Below, piece after piece: positions 16,210 to 25,564 of a stretch of DNA of 33,019 nucleotides. A program made the translations under genes and the position numbers. Each line of letters opens with the position of its first letter. Within the stretch, counting starts at the first letter, position 1. This DNA comes from an uncultured Muribaculaceae bacterium (GTDB lineage: Bacteria; Bacteroidota; Bacteroidia; Bacteroidales; Muribaculaceae), in assembly GCA_910579995.1 (NCBI GenBank), contig CAJTWH010000031.1:1-33019 (forward strand). The letters run 5' to 3'. The notes beneath the pieces were generated by a model. That model had not been told where the DNA came from. It saw only the letters and a list, made by a program, of their open reading frames with translations, and searched no databases.

Positions 16210-16764
16210 ATGCTCAAAGTATCAGATTTGATATCCCGGGGAGGGTACTCACGCGAAGACTTCGTATTCTTCTGGGGACATAAAGACCGTGCCAATGGCC
16301 TTGGCAAGCATTGTCTGAGCCAATGGTATCAGGCTCCGATGGTAATCGACGGCGTCTACTATAATTGCATGGAGCAATATATAATGGCCGAGAAAGCACG
16401 CCTATTCAATGACGCAGAAACAGAGTCCCGTATAATGGCCGAATACAGCCAGATGGCTATTAAGAAGCTCGGGCGTCAGGTTGTGGGATATGTCGACGCT
16501 CAGTGGAAAGCCGTGCGGCAGCAAGTGTCTGTAAAAGGCAATATCGCCAAGTTTTCGCAGAACAAGGCTTTGGGAGAATTCCTCCTCTCCACCGGCAATA
16601 AGATAATCGTAGAGGCAAGCCCCAAGGATACAATCTGGGGCATAGGCCTCGCCGAAGACTCTGCCGAAGCGATAGACCCTCGCAAATGGCGCGGAGAGAA
16701 TATCCTTGGCTTCGCGCTTATGGCGGTCAGGGAGATTCTCCGCTCCGTCGATTCTATTTTATAA
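16210..16764 (+). CDS. NADAR-domain protein (YbiA-like N-glycosidase / ADP-ribosyl-guanine hydrolase family)
   Basis: 184 residues; essentially the whole protein is a NADAR domain (PF08719). Visible family positions: FFWG (20-23), LSQWY (36-40), the catalytic-site helix YNCMEQYIMAEKARLF (51-66, with E55 and K62), KLGRQVVGYVDAQW (86-99), KFSQN (114-118), VEASPKDTIWGIGL (134-147) and W160-RGENILGFALM. Members hydrolyse N-glycosidic bonds in riboflavin intermediates, and some remove ADP-ribose from guanine as antitoxins to DarT1-type toxins. The gene starts 3 nt after the ATPase-TOPRIM stop and clearly shares its mRNA. No DarT-like toxin is nearby. Its 3' end overlaps sdaA tail to tail by 11 bp. 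Confidence 0.87.
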   Translation: MLKVSDLISRGGYSREDFVFFWGHKDRANGLGKHCLSQWYQAPMVIDGVYYNCMEQYIMAEKARLFNDAETESRIMAEYSQMAIKKLGRQVVGYVDAQWKAVRQQVSVKGNIAKFSQNKALGEFLLSTGNKIIVEASPKDTIWGIGLAEDSAEAIDPRKWRGENILGFALMAVREILRSVDSIL

Positions 16765-17953
16765 CAGCAAGGCCGCCTAAAGCGGTTTCTTTGTAGAGCG
16801 ACGGGATGTCGTGGCCTGTCTGCTTCATCACCTCCACAATCCGGTCGAAATCTACCCGGTGACGTCCGTCGCTGAAAGCTGCGTAGAGGTTTGCGTCGAG
16901 GGCGCGGGCGGCGGCGTAGGCATTGCGCTCGATACAGGGTATCTGCACCAGACCGCACACCGGGTCGCAAGTCAATCCAAGGTGGTGTTCCAGTCCCATC
17001 TCGGCGGAATACTCAATCTGGGCCACTGTTCCTCCGAAGAGCTGCGAGGCGGCTGCGGCTGCCATGGCGCATGCGACTCCGACTTCGCCTTGACAGCCTA
17101 CTTCGGCTCCCGATACAGAGGCGTTGTGTTTTACCACATTGCCGAACAGCCCGGCGGTTGCCAATGCGCGGAGTATTCGTTTTTCTGAGAAACCTTTTGA
17201 TTTGTGAAGATGATAGAGCACTGCCGGCACTATGCCGCAGGAGCCGCATGTAGGTGCTGTCACAATCTTGCCGCCCGACGCATTTTCCTCGCTTACGGCG
17301 AGAGCGTAGGCATAAACGAGGCCACGGCTTTTGAGCGATTGGTTGTATCCCTCGGCATGAACATAATAGCTTACAGCCTTGCGGCGTACACCGAGTCCTC
17401 CGGGCAGCACTCCCTCGGCCTCGATTCCGCGTTGTACGGCAGCTTTCATCACTTCCCATACCTCATGCAGATAGTCCCATATACCGGCGTCTTCATAGCG
17501 GTCTACGTACTCCCAATAGCTTGTGCCGTTTTTCTCACATTCTGCTTGAATGTCTTTGATTTTCGTCAACGGATAAATCGGGTCTGACGCCGTGCGTGGC
17601 ATACCTTCTTCTACAATATCTCCGCCGCCAACAGAGTATATCGTCCAAGAGTCAACGATATTGCCGGTGCTGTCGAGTGCCTCAAAGCGCATTCCATTGG
17701 TATGGAACGGCAGTACAGTATCAGGTTTCCATACAATCTCGGCCGGAGCGATAGGCGTGAGAACATTGAGAATGGCTTGGTCTGTAAGGTGGCCTCTGCC
17801 GGTGGCGGCCAAGGCGCCGTATAGCGTCACTACATAGCGAGCCGCCTTGCCTCGGCTGCGCTCGGCAAATATGCCGGCCGCTTTCTGTGGCCCCATAGTG
17901 TGCGAGCTACTTGGCCCGTGGCCTATTTTATAGAGTTGTCGGATTGATTCCAT
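16754..17953 (-). CDS. sdaA: L-serine ammonia-lyase, single-chain iron-sulfur type
   Basis: 399 residues; alpha and beta domains are fused as in E. coli SdaA. It deaminates L-serine to pyruvate and ammonia using a [4Fe-4S] cluster. The start is fixed by the conserved GHGPSSSHTMGP at 11-22. Cluster cysteines are C287 (GCQGEVG), C329 (TCDPV) and C340 (QIPC), with the 42- and 11-residue spacing of characterised enzymes; PTCGSCG is at 234-240. The ATG lies 31 bp inside the end of the upstream tamB-like gene, on the same strand in another frame, so translation is probably coupled. The 3' end overlaps the NADAR gene by 11 bp. Confidence 0.96.
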   Translation of the reverse strand: MESIRQLYKIGHGPSSSHTMGPQKAAGIFAERSRGKAARYVVTLYGALAATGRGHLTDQAILNVLTPIAPAEIVWKPDTVLPFHTNGMRFEALDSTGNIVDSWTIYSVGGGDIVEEGMPRTASDPIYPLTKIKDIQAECEKNGTSYWEYVDRYEDAGIWDYLHEVWEVMKAAVQRGIEAEGVLPGGLGVRRKAVSYYVHAEGYNQSLKSRGLVYAYALAVSEENASGGKIVTAPTCGSCGIVPAVLYHLHKSKGFSEKRILRALATAGLFGNVVKHNASVSGAEVGCQGEVGVACAMAAAAASQLFGGTVAQIEYSAEMGLEHHLGLTCDPVCGLVQIPCIERNAYAAARALDANLYAAFSDGRHRVDFDRIVEVMKQTGHDIPSLYKETALGGLAVIK

Positions 17954-20900
17954 ATACTGTCGGTTGTTGTTGAGTCTGTGCGTTCTGTTTTTTTAGGACG
18001 CAGGAAATTGAAAAGACGGTCGAAGTCGCGGCGGAACATAATGCCCACGCCTTGCGTTGTCTGAGCCGACCGCACGTAGAAGTTGCGGTCGTTGTAGCGG
18101 TTGTAGGCTTTAAGTCGCCATGTACCGCGTTTGTTGAGGAGGTATTCGATGTCGAAATCGCCGATAAACTGGTTGCTGTTGAGCGATTTGTCGCGATAGC
18201 CGAAGTTGCCGTTGAATATAAGCCTGTTGTTGAGCAATCGGCTTGATAGTGCAAGGTCAACCTCGACGTCTGAGAAGTCGCCGCGGTCGCTTCGGAGATT
18301 CGGCGCTATACTCCAGTTTTCGCTCAGTTTTCCGAGCATGTTGCCGAGTTGGCTCGATATTGTCGACGAGGCGACAGAGAAAAGCTCGTTGCCTTTGGTG
18401 GTCGAGGCCATATAATCGGGCGTATAGAAGCGGTTGAGAGCGAGCAGGTAGATAATCTGGCGGTTCATCATATCTTCGGTGCTCACGATACTGCGTACTT
18501 TGCGGTAGGTGTCTTGCGTAAGGGTAGGGAACTCGAGGTCGAAAGATATCACCGGCTGACGGATATCGCCGCTTACCTGCATGAGTGCGTGTACGGGCAC
18601 ATTTGTGCGTGCCACTTCCTTATCCTGCAGGAACGATTCATCAAGGTCGCTCAGGTTGGCGTTGGTGGCATAATAGGCCGAAAGTTTCGTTTTCACTCCG
18701 TAGGGGTCGCCGTCGAATTGTATCTCGCTGCCTTCTCTGATTCGGAAATCCTTGATGATAATATCCTGCAGGGTAAAGCGGTAGCTTCCCGACTGCACCA
18801 CATACTTGCCCCATATATTGAGGTCGTTGTTGGCGGAGTGGTAACCGAGATGAAGGTTGCCGGCCCCGACAGCCTTGATTTCATCGCCTCCGTCGGGATC
18901 CATCACAAGACTGATACGTGCGTCGGGTGTGACGCCGACGATTATATCCATGTTGTACTGTGAAGATTCTTCGTCTTCATTTTTCGCCATGCTTTCTTTT
19001 AAAGCCTTGACAATAAGCGGAGTGTCGTCGATGTTCTTTTCCGGAGCCTTTAGTGAGTCGGGGGTGACGTCGCGGAATGTAAGGAACGAATAATCCTCGG
19101 CGTCGAGGCGGTCTGACAGCACGAAGGTAAATGTCGACCTTGGTGCCGTGGTCATGTTTACGTTAATATTCACCACTCCCGGCCAGCCGGTCACCGACGC
19201 CCCGCCATTGCCGTAGATAGTGCCGTACCAGTCAGGATTCTGCTTCGATGTCACGTTATAACTCAGGAAATTGCGGGCATTGGTGATGTTGAATTTGAAT
19301 GTCGGGGCCTTGAAGAATGTATGCCCCACTTCTCCCGACAGGCGCGCTGTGTTGCCTTCGGGGTCACGGATAAGAAGATTGTCGAGCTGTATGCGGCCCG
19401 GGCGCAGATGTACGCTGTCGCTTGCATGGTACATCGTGTTGGTGAAGTCGATTTTTATACCGACATTGTCGGCATATATGTCGCCCTCGAGGTCAATCTC
19501 CTTGAATGTGCCGAAGAGGCGGCAGTGACCCGAGGCACGGCCTGTGACATCGCTCGCAAAGGCCGACATAAACGGTTTGAGGAATGATACCGGTATGCTG
19601 TCGGCGGCGAAATTGATGTCAAGAGCTTCTGTCATCGGGAAAATATAGCCGTCGATACGTGAATGTTTGCCCTCGAAGCCCTTGATGGCGGCGTCGAGGT
19701 AAATTCCTTTGCGTTCGTTATTCCAATCGGCTGTTATGTCGGCATTGCCTATCGGGCAGCGGTTGTAGCCTATCGAATCTACATGAAGCTGCGGGCATTG
19801 GAGGCGGGGAGCGCCGCTGAGTAATTCCGACGCTGTGATACGGCCGGTTGCGCGCCCTCCGATCAATGCTTTGTCAATTTCAAGTGTCTCGAAAATCGGC
19901 AGCAGGCTCACATTGCTAAGCGACACTATGAGATTGTCTTCCTCCTGCTTGCTGATGTCTCCGTCTATTTCTATACGTTGCAGGCCGGTGTCGAGAGCGA
20001 ATCCGCTTACATTCAGGTTCTCGGGTGTGATATGTATTCGTGACGACTCGATATTCCATGTCTCGTCGCCGAAATTGATAGTACCCGGTTTCATGTCAAG
20101 AATAGCCTCGACAGGAAATGGTGCGCCTGCCGGAGCGTGAGTCGACAGGAGGGTGGCGGCGAAATCCATGGTGCCGTTGAGTGGTATGCGGCGTGCGATA
20201 TCCCAGTCGATATGGGTGTTTATATTGTTGTCGCGTCCCCGTATGGTGGCAGCCACTGTCATGTCGCCTTTCTTGGTAGGCATTTTGGTAGTGGCATAAA
20301 CCATCGCCTCTCCTCCGGCAATGTCGAATTGGCCGAAAACATCTGTGTTTTCTATCACTTTACCATTGTAGAGGTATGGTATATTTAAGTCTACATTGGC
20401 ATATCCTCCTTGTGTATCTACCTTGCCGGTCAATGTCGCGTCATGGAGATTCTGCACCGGAATCTTGAAAAATTCACTTAGCTTAAGTGTCTGCCCGATA
20501 TTGAACTCGAATGTGAAATTGTTGTAGCCCGCGATTTTGTCGTTCGGCATATTGTCAGCCGGTTCCAATGCCGGCATGAAATGGTAGAGCATGTTCTTGA
20601 GCTGGGGCACAAGGGCGCCGAAATCGTAATGGCCGCTCAGTCGCCCGTTGATATAAGGTGACTCCACGCTTATTACAGCGTGTCGGTCATCGGGTGTGGC
20701 GGTGACGCGCAGACGGTCGACCGACATTCCCTCTCCGAGTCGATCTACCCAACGGAAATCGGAGATATCGATCTCGCCATCAAGTCGTTGCAGATTTATA
20801 TCGGCTATATTGGCAAGAAGTTTGCCTGAGAGTTTGTAGCCCGGATGTGAATGTGACAGGCCGAGGATGTCAAGGTCAAGGTCGGCAACCGCGGCAGTGG

Positions 20901-22461
20901 CGTCAAATGATTTGTGCTCGCTTTCGCCGTCGTAGATAGCGTAAGCCTTAATGCGTGCGGCCGGATCTGAAATGCTTACATTTACCTCTCCTTTCTGTGG
21001 GCTGCTGAAATCGGCAGTTGCAGAAATATTGCTGTAAGTGTAGCCGTTGTATTCGGCTTTGTCGATAACCAATGTCCCGGAGCCGGATCTGAACCTGCGG
21101 CCGAATGAAACCGTATAATCTGCCGAGGCGTCTACGATACCGAGCATTTGATTGCCCGATAAAAGGCCCGCGTCGAAGCCGGCGATGGTTACATTGCCGT
21201 CGACGATATTGATATTGCCTCGTCGCAGATAATTGGCTGCGAGGTCGATGTTGCCGGCAGTGCCTTCGCTTGCAAGGCTTACGTTACCCCTTTCAAGTGT
21301 GCCTTCGCCAAGTATGCTGAAGCGCAGGTCGGGCATTTTTTCGAGAGTGCGCCGTGCGTCTTTCTTAATCACGGACGGAAGAAGCGCGCTCAGCTCAAGC
21401 CCGTTGATGTCAATGTTGCCGCGCGTGATTTTATAGTGCATGCCGGCAATGGAGTCAAGGCCGGTGGCGTAGGCCTCAAGGTTGATATCGATGGCCTCTC
21501 TTTCATTCTCTGTGAGTCTGAAGCTTCTTATATCTACCGCCGACATGCTCGCAAGCGCTTCGAGATGTATGTCGAAGCTGCGTCTGACACCTGCAAGGAT
21601 GGGCGCGAAGGCCTGCAGGTCGGGCGGATAGATTTCCGATACATCTTCTATGCACACCCGCGCTGAAAGATTGCGTAGCGCCGACACCGGCAGACTATCC
21701 TGCGGGCTGATTTTCAGCGGTGCCAATGCAAGATATGAATTAGGCAGTGCAAGAGTGAAGTTGTCAAGCGAGATCTCGTCGGGGGAGATATGGCATTTTG
21801 CAGTGAGCTTATCCAAGACGAAACCGCTGCGCTCACAAAATGACAGGTGGTCGAGATTTACCGAAAAGCCTTCGTCGCTTATCTGTGGGATAAATGCGTT
21901 CAACGCCAGATCGTTTATGGCTATATGCTTGGGGTCGAAACGGGCTGAATCGGGCTCTGCGGCAGAAAGAACGTCGTAGGTGGCTGAGGCTCGGCGCACT
22001 ATCACCGTGCTGATTTCTACCTGAAATTGCTTTTTCTGTGAGGGCTTGTCTGATTTGAGCCTGTCGATTATTGGCTGTATGTTGAGAGGGGAGTGTTCAT
22101 CCGCACGGTTGATGTGTGCCGCTACTCCGTCAAGCAGGGCATAGTCGACTACGACTTCTCCACGGCTCAGCAACGGCATAAGTTCAAAGCCAGCCGACAC
22201 GGTCTCGATATTCGCTACCGTGTCTTGTTCAAGCACGAGCGAAATACCTTCTACCGTAGCGCGGTTGAAAGGATATATCGTGATTTTGCCTACATCTACC
22301 TGAGCGCCAAGCAGATCGCTGAGTTGCTCTTCGGCCGTGTCGCGGATCATGCGTTGTACCGGATCGAGCGACAATATCACGTAAATTGCTGCCGGTAGCG
22401 AAATCGCCAGCAGCAGCAACACGGATACGAAAGCTCTAAATATCTTCCAGATTATGCGCAT
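17923..22461 (-). CDS. tamB: TamB-like translocation/assembly module protein (AsmA-like, DUF490)
   Basis: 1,512 residues, in the usual range of TamB. One N-terminal membrane anchor (about 7-32) is followed by very long repetitive beta-rich sequence with AsmA-like character (DLLGAQVDVGKITIYPF near 48-64), and the conserved C-terminal DUF490 region from about 1050 to 1460, including YRFTLQDIIIKDFRIREG and a stretch ending FGYRDKSLNSNQFIGDFDIE. Such proteins form periplasm-spanning hydrophobic grooves that carry phospholipids to the outer membrane or assist barrel insertion. Bacteroidota versions usually lack a matching TamA nearby, as here. No clear -7 box is visible upstream. Its 3' end overlaps the sdaA start by 31 bp. 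Confidence 0.9.
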   Translation of the reverse strand: MRIIWKIFRAFVSVLLLLAISLPAAIYVILSLDPVQRMIRDTAEEQLSDLLGAQVDVGKITIYPFNRATVEGISLVLEQDTVANIETVSAGFELMPLLSRGEVVVDYALLDGVAAHINRADEHSPLNIQPIIDRLKSDKPSQKKQFQVEISTVIVRRASATYDVLSAAEPDSARFDPKHIAINDLALNAFIPQISDEGFSVNLDHLSFCERSGFVLDKLTAKCHISPDEISLDNFTLALPNSYLALAPLKISPQDSLPVSALRNLSARVCIEDVSEIYPPDLQAFAPILAGVRRSFDIHLEALASMSAVDIRSFRLTENEREAIDINLEAYATGLDSIAGMHYKITRGNIDINGLELSALLPSVIKKDARRTLEKMPDLRFSILGEGTLERGNVSLASEGTAGNIDLAANYLRRGNINIVDGNVTIAGFDAGLLSGNQMLGIVDASADYTVSFGRRFRSGSGTLVIDKAEYNGYTYSNISATADFSSPQKGEVNVSISDPAARIKAYAIYDGESEHKSFDATAAVADLDLDILGLSHSHPGYKLSGKLLANIADINLQRLDGEIDISDFRWVDRLGEGMSVDRLRVTATPDDRHAVISVESPYINGRLSGHYDFGALVPQLKNMLYHFMPALEPADNMPNDKIAGYNNFTFEFNIGQTLKLSEFFKIPVQNLHDATLTGKVDTQGGYANVDLNIPYLYNGKVIENTDVFGQFDIAGGEAMVYATTKMPTKKGDMTVAATIRGRDNNINTHIDWDIARRIPLNGTMDFAATLLSTHAPAGAPFPVEAILDMKPGTINFGDETWNIESSRIHITPENLNVSGFALDTGLQRIEIDGDISKQEEDNLIVSLSNVSLLPIFETLEIDKALIGGRATGRITASELLSGAPRLQCPQLHVDSIGYNRCPIGNADITADWNNERKGIYLDAAIKGFEGKHSRIDGYIFPMTEALDINFAADSIPVSFLKPFMSAFASDVTGRASGHCRLFGTFKEIDLEGDIYADNVGIKIDFTNTMYHASDSVHLRPGRIQLDNLLIRDPEGNTARLSGEVGHTFFKAPTFKFNITNARNFLSYNVTSKQNPDWYGTIYGNGGASVTGWPGVVNINVNMTTAPRSTFTFVLSDRLDAEDYSFLTFRDVTPDSLKAPEKNIDDTPLIVKALKESMAKNEDEESSQYNMDIIVGVTPDARISLVMDPDGGDEIKAVGAGNLHLGYHSANNDLNIWGKYVVQSGSYRFTLQDIIIKDFRIREGSEIQFDGDPYGVKTKLSAYYATNANLSDLDESFLQDKEVARTNVPVHALMQVSGDIRQPVISFDLEFPTLTQDTYRKVRSIVSTEDMMNRQIIYLLALNRFYTPDYMASTTKGNELFSVASSTISSQLGNMLGKLSENWSIAPNLRSDRGDFSDVEVDLALSSRLLNNRLIFNGNFGYRDKSLNSNQFIGDFDIEYLLNKRGTWRLKAYNRYNDRNFYVRSAQTTQGVGIMFRRDFDRLFNFLRPKKTERTDSTTTDSIWNQSDNSIK

Positions 22462-22636
22462 GTATCAATTATATGATTCAACTTTCGCAAGCTCTAAGTT
22501 GAATAGGTAAAGGAAGTTGAAAAGGCAAATGCCTGTGGCTGATTAGAGTATACCTTTCAGATATTACACAATTACAGGACAATTATATTGCCTTTTTACC
22601 TTTATTCCTTTTTTGCCTGACTGATGTTAAGTTATA

Positions 22637-22675
22637 TGAGTACCGCAGGGCAATATGTCTTGCGGTACTCTTTTT
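22637..22675 (+). terminator. Hairpin with T-tract between malQ and the tamB-like gene (plus orientation)
   Basis: GAGTACCGCA (22638-22647) pairs perfectly with TGCGGTACTC (22661-22670) across a 13-nt loop, with one more A-T pair outside and TTTTT at 22671-22675. This is a textbook intrinsic terminator for plus-strand transcription, although both flanking genes are minus. Read from malQ, 8 nt past its stop, the same stem lacks a T-tract (ATATAAC follows). It may still stabilise the malQ mRNA end. Confidence 0.65.
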
Positions 22676-22678
22676 CGG

Positions 22679-25351
22679 TCATCGGCCTGTATTGTCTATC
22701 TTTTCCTTTATATAGTTATTGAAATCTGTATGGGCCAGAAGGTCTTCTATCGGCAGGTGCATGCGGTAGCGCCAGTAGTGACGTGAGTTGGCAGGCACGT
22801 TGATCTGCTCTTCGCGCGGGTCTTCACGGCGGATGGAGCCGTCTACCGACAGCCAATCCTGAAGCGGAAGTATGCACAACATCGACGGCGATTGCAGGTG
22901 CATGTCTACAATGCGGTCACATATCCATGGCTCGGCATAGTAGGGCGCCGCTCCCGACTCATGAAGCACCTCGTTGTAGTAGCGCTGGGTGTTGTCGCGG
23001 TCTTCCTCCCACCATTGGCGGATACCGCCCATGTCGTGGGTTGAGGTGGTGCATACCGAGTAGTAGGGGTAATTCCAAGTATTGCCGAACTTGCTGTTGG
23101 GATCTTTGGGCATACGCTGTATCTCAAGCGACAGAATCTCAAGCTGCTGCATTACTGCCGGCACGCAGCCCGGTATCATGCCGAGGTCTTCGGCGCAGCA
23201 CAGCATATTTGTCGAGTCGATAAGCGGCGGAAGTTTCCACATAGCCTTGCCATACCAGAAGTCGTTGTGACGGTGGTAGAAGAAGTCATTGTAAAGGCGG
23301 TTGAAGCACCAGCGCTCGTAGTCGTTGAGAGAGCGGTACACGTAGGTGTACTGGGCTGAGATACGCGGGTGGTATTTGCCTTTCTCTACAGGGTCTTCTA
23401 TGAAGAGAACTTCGTCGATAAGTCCGAGCAGACCGTTGCACAGACGGGTATTCTTCTCGTTCTTTTCCTGACCGGCAAAGTAATCGACAACCTTGCGCTG
23501 TGTGTTGTAATCACTTTTGAGTGTATAGCGGCCACCCTTGCTTTTTGTCATGAATTTCTTGGTTGCCTCTGATGTGTAGGACCCGAAGAAGTCTTCGATG
23601 AAGTAATCCATGATGTAGGGCTTGGTGTGTGCGTCTACATCAATCCAGAAGTCGTAGTTATAGCGCATTTCATCTACGCTGAAAGGCAGCGCGGGATTGA
23701 AGTAGCCCAAGAGTCCGTGGACGGCGTCCATGGGTATCTGCCATATACGGAAGAATCCGAGCACATGGTCAATGCGGTAGGCGTCGAAATATTCGGCCAT
23801 CTTGCCGAAGCGGGCTTTCCACCATGCGAAGCCGTCTTTGTTCATTTCTTCCCAATTATAGGTCGGGAAGCCCCAGTTTTGGCCGAGGACAGAGAAGTCA
23901 TCCGGTGGCGCGCCGGCCTGGCAGTCCATATTGAAGAGGCGAGTGTCGGTCCATGCGTCGACGCTTGTACGTGAAATGCCGATTGGAATGTCGCCTTTGA
24001 GCGCTACGCCTTTGCTTGCCGCATAGTCATGCACATGGCGCATTTGACGGTCGAGATGATATTGTACGTAGCATACAAAATCCATCTCCGCTCCAAATTT
24101 TTTGCGGGCTTTGGCCAATACTTTGTCGGAGTATTGTGAGTATTCACCCCATTTGCTGAAGTCGGGAGTGCCGAAATTGTCGCGGAGGGCGCAGAAGGCA
24201 GAGTAGGGCAGCAGCCATGTGCTGTTGCGCTCTACGAATGTTTTGTAGTCGGCCGAATCAAGTGTCTTGCTTCCTTCCTGAGCGAAAATCTCGCGCAGAT
24301 ATTCGTCTTTGAGCTTGTTGGCCCGCTCATAGTCTACTGTATCAAGAGCGTTGAGCTCTTCTGCGGCTGCCTTATAGTATTCACGGCGCGACTCTTCTGC
24401 CGGCTCGCCGAGCTCGCTCACGCGCAGATACATCGGATGTAGTGCGAAAGTGGAGTTGGCGTTGTAGGGATATGAGTCGGTCCATGTATGGGTCATGGTG
24501 GTGTCGTTGATTGGAAGTAGCTGGAGCACACGCTGATGTGTGGCGGCTGCCCAGTCGATCATGCCCTTGAGGTCGTAGAAATCGCCGACGCCCATATCTT
24601 CGAAACTGCGAAGAGCGAATACCGGTATCGCTGTGCCCGCACCTTTCCAGAGCGCCATATTGTTGATGAAGCGCATGCCGGAAAGCACTGTTGCGTCGGT
24701 TACATTGGCTGATACGCCTAAACGCCTGTTCGCTCCGCCTTCCCAAGCGACAACTTCGCCGGTATGGCGGTTGAGAATCAGGAATTTATATTCGGTATCG
24801 GCGTCGAGCCCTTCTGACGGCACATTTCCTTGCCATACAGGATAGCTGAAATTTGAAAGACGTATTGCACGCGCCGGATCCCAATTGCCGAGATTGTCGC
24901 AGCTGCCGCAGATTGCCACTACATTGTCGCCGCCTGCCATCGGGGCTGCAACCTCGAAAAGGGTGAAACCGCGGGTTGGGGTCTCTATGCCATCGTGATA
25001 ATTCTGACGGTAAACACACTCTGTGAAAAGCGACGAATAGAAAGGCTTGTCGAACGGTTGGTCTTGCCAACGGTCATATACTCGGTATGAGCCTTCCTCG
25101 GCAGCCAATAATCTGTTGCCTTTTCCCCATTCATCTTTTACAGCGCCTTCATCGCTGCGCACAAAATAATGATATGAGATTCCGCCTTCTTTTACAGGCG
25201 TTTCAATAGCGGCAGACCATCGGTCATTTCCGTCAAGCTTAAGTTTTATGGCTTTGTTGTAATCTCCCCCACCGAGGGCGTCGACATCGCCGACAATGTA
25301 TACCGACTCTCCCCAGTTGGTTCGGTATCGGATATTGAAGATAATCTTCAT
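22679..25351 (-). CDS. malQ: 4-alpha-glucanotransferase (GH77, amylomaltase) with two N-terminal starch-binding domains
   Basis: 890 residues. Two CBM20-like modules come first (about 1-110 and 125-230; the first begins with an FNIRYRTNWGESVYIVGDV stretch, the second has CGSCDNLGNWDPARAIRLSNF). The GH77 catalytic domain follows from about 245. Predicted catalytic residues are the nucleophile D528 in YRIDHVLGFFR, acid/base E721 in CCAEDLGMIP, and D773 in STHDMGG. The enzyme transfers maltosyl and longer units between alpha-1,4-glucans and releases glucose, in cytosolic glycogen and maltodextrin metabolism. The two-CBM20 form is the plant DPE2-like type usual in Bacteroidota. It has its own promoter (25412-25419) and about 60 nt of leader. 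Confidence 0.95.
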   Translation of the reverse strand: MKIIFNIRYRTNWGESVYIVGDVDALGGGDYNKAIKLKLDGNDRWSAAIETPVKEGGISYHYFVRSDEGAVKDEWGKGNRLLAAEEGSYRVYDRWQDQPFDKPFYSSLFTECVYRQNYHDGIETPTRGFTLFEVAAPMAGGDNVVAICGSCDNLGNWDPARAIRLSNFSYPVWQGNVPSEGLDADTEYKFLILNRHTGEVVAWEGGANRRLGVSANVTDATVLSGMRFINNMALWKGAGTAIPVFALRSFEDMGVGDFYDLKGMIDWAAATHQRVLQLLPINDTTMTHTWTDSYPYNANSTFALHPMYLRVSELGEPAEESRREYYKAAAEELNALDTVDYERANKLKDEYLREIFAQEGSKTLDSADYKTFVERNSTWLLPYSAFCALRDNFGTPDFSKWGEYSQYSDKVLAKARKKFGAEMDFVCYVQYHLDRQMRHVHDYAASKGVALKGDIPIGISRTSVDAWTDTRLFNMDCQAGAPPDDFSVLGQNWGFPTYNWEEMNKDGFAWWKARFGKMAEYFDAYRIDHVLGFFRIWQIPMDAVHGLLGYFNPALPFSVDEMRYNYDFWIDVDAHTKPYIMDYFIEDFFGSYTSEATKKFMTKSKGGRYTLKSDYNTQRKVVDYFAGQEKNEKNTRLCNGLLGLIDEVLFIEDPVEKGKYHPRISAQYTYVYRSLNDYERWCFNRLYNDFFYHRHNDFWYGKAMWKLPPLIDSTNMLCCAEDLGMIPGCVPAVMQQLEILSLEIQRMPKDPNSKFGNTWNYPYYSVCTTSTHDMGGIRQWWEEDRDNTQRYYNEVLHESGAAPYYAEPWICDRIVDMHLQSPSMLCILPLQDWLSVDGSIRREDPREEQINVPANSRHYWRYRMHLPIEDLLAHTDFNNYIKEKIDNTGR

Positions 25352-25411
25352 AGAGCGTGTTTATGTATGATATATATTTGGAATATTCATTAGTTGTGGC
25401 ATTTACCGATA

Positions 25412-25419
25412 CAAAGATA
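25412..25419 (-). promoter_or_regulatory. -7 box of malQ
   Basis: On the minus strand TATCTTTG, an exact TAnnTTTG match, ending 60 nt before the malQ ATG. A TTTG at 25443-25446 could act as the -33 element, at a slightly long spacing. Confidence 0.65.
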
Positions 25420-25454
25420 AGGATAATCATTAAAATAATGTGCAAATAATGTTT

Positions 25455-25501
25455 AAAAAATCATACGGGGAGTCGCAAGTCTGAATTCTTACGCCTCCCC
25501 G
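25455..25501 (-). terminator. Probable intrinsic terminator after the linear-amide hydrolase gene
   Basis: CGGGGAG (25466-25472) pairs with CTCCCCG (25495-25501), 7 bp and GC-rich with a 22-nt loop. On the minus strand six T follow five bases after the stem (A6 at 25455-25460 on the plus strand). It lies about 65 nt beyond the hydrolase stop and before the malQ promoter, so it separates the two units. Confidence 0.6.
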
Positions 25502-25564
25502 CATGGGGTCTGGAATAGATGTATATTATTAATTCTCAGCGTTTTTGTGGTCCGAGATGTATAT

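Noticed and set aside
18349..18963. 204-residue plus-strand frame inside the tamB-like gene, and several similar ones
   Set aside because: No promoter box or start context, and the opposite strand is a continuous TamB-like protein.
22520..22596. Inverted repeat AAAAGGCAA ... TTGCCTTTT
   Set aside because: Nine bases 59 bp apart in AT-rich intergenic DNA, with no terminal duplication or gene inside; most likely chance.
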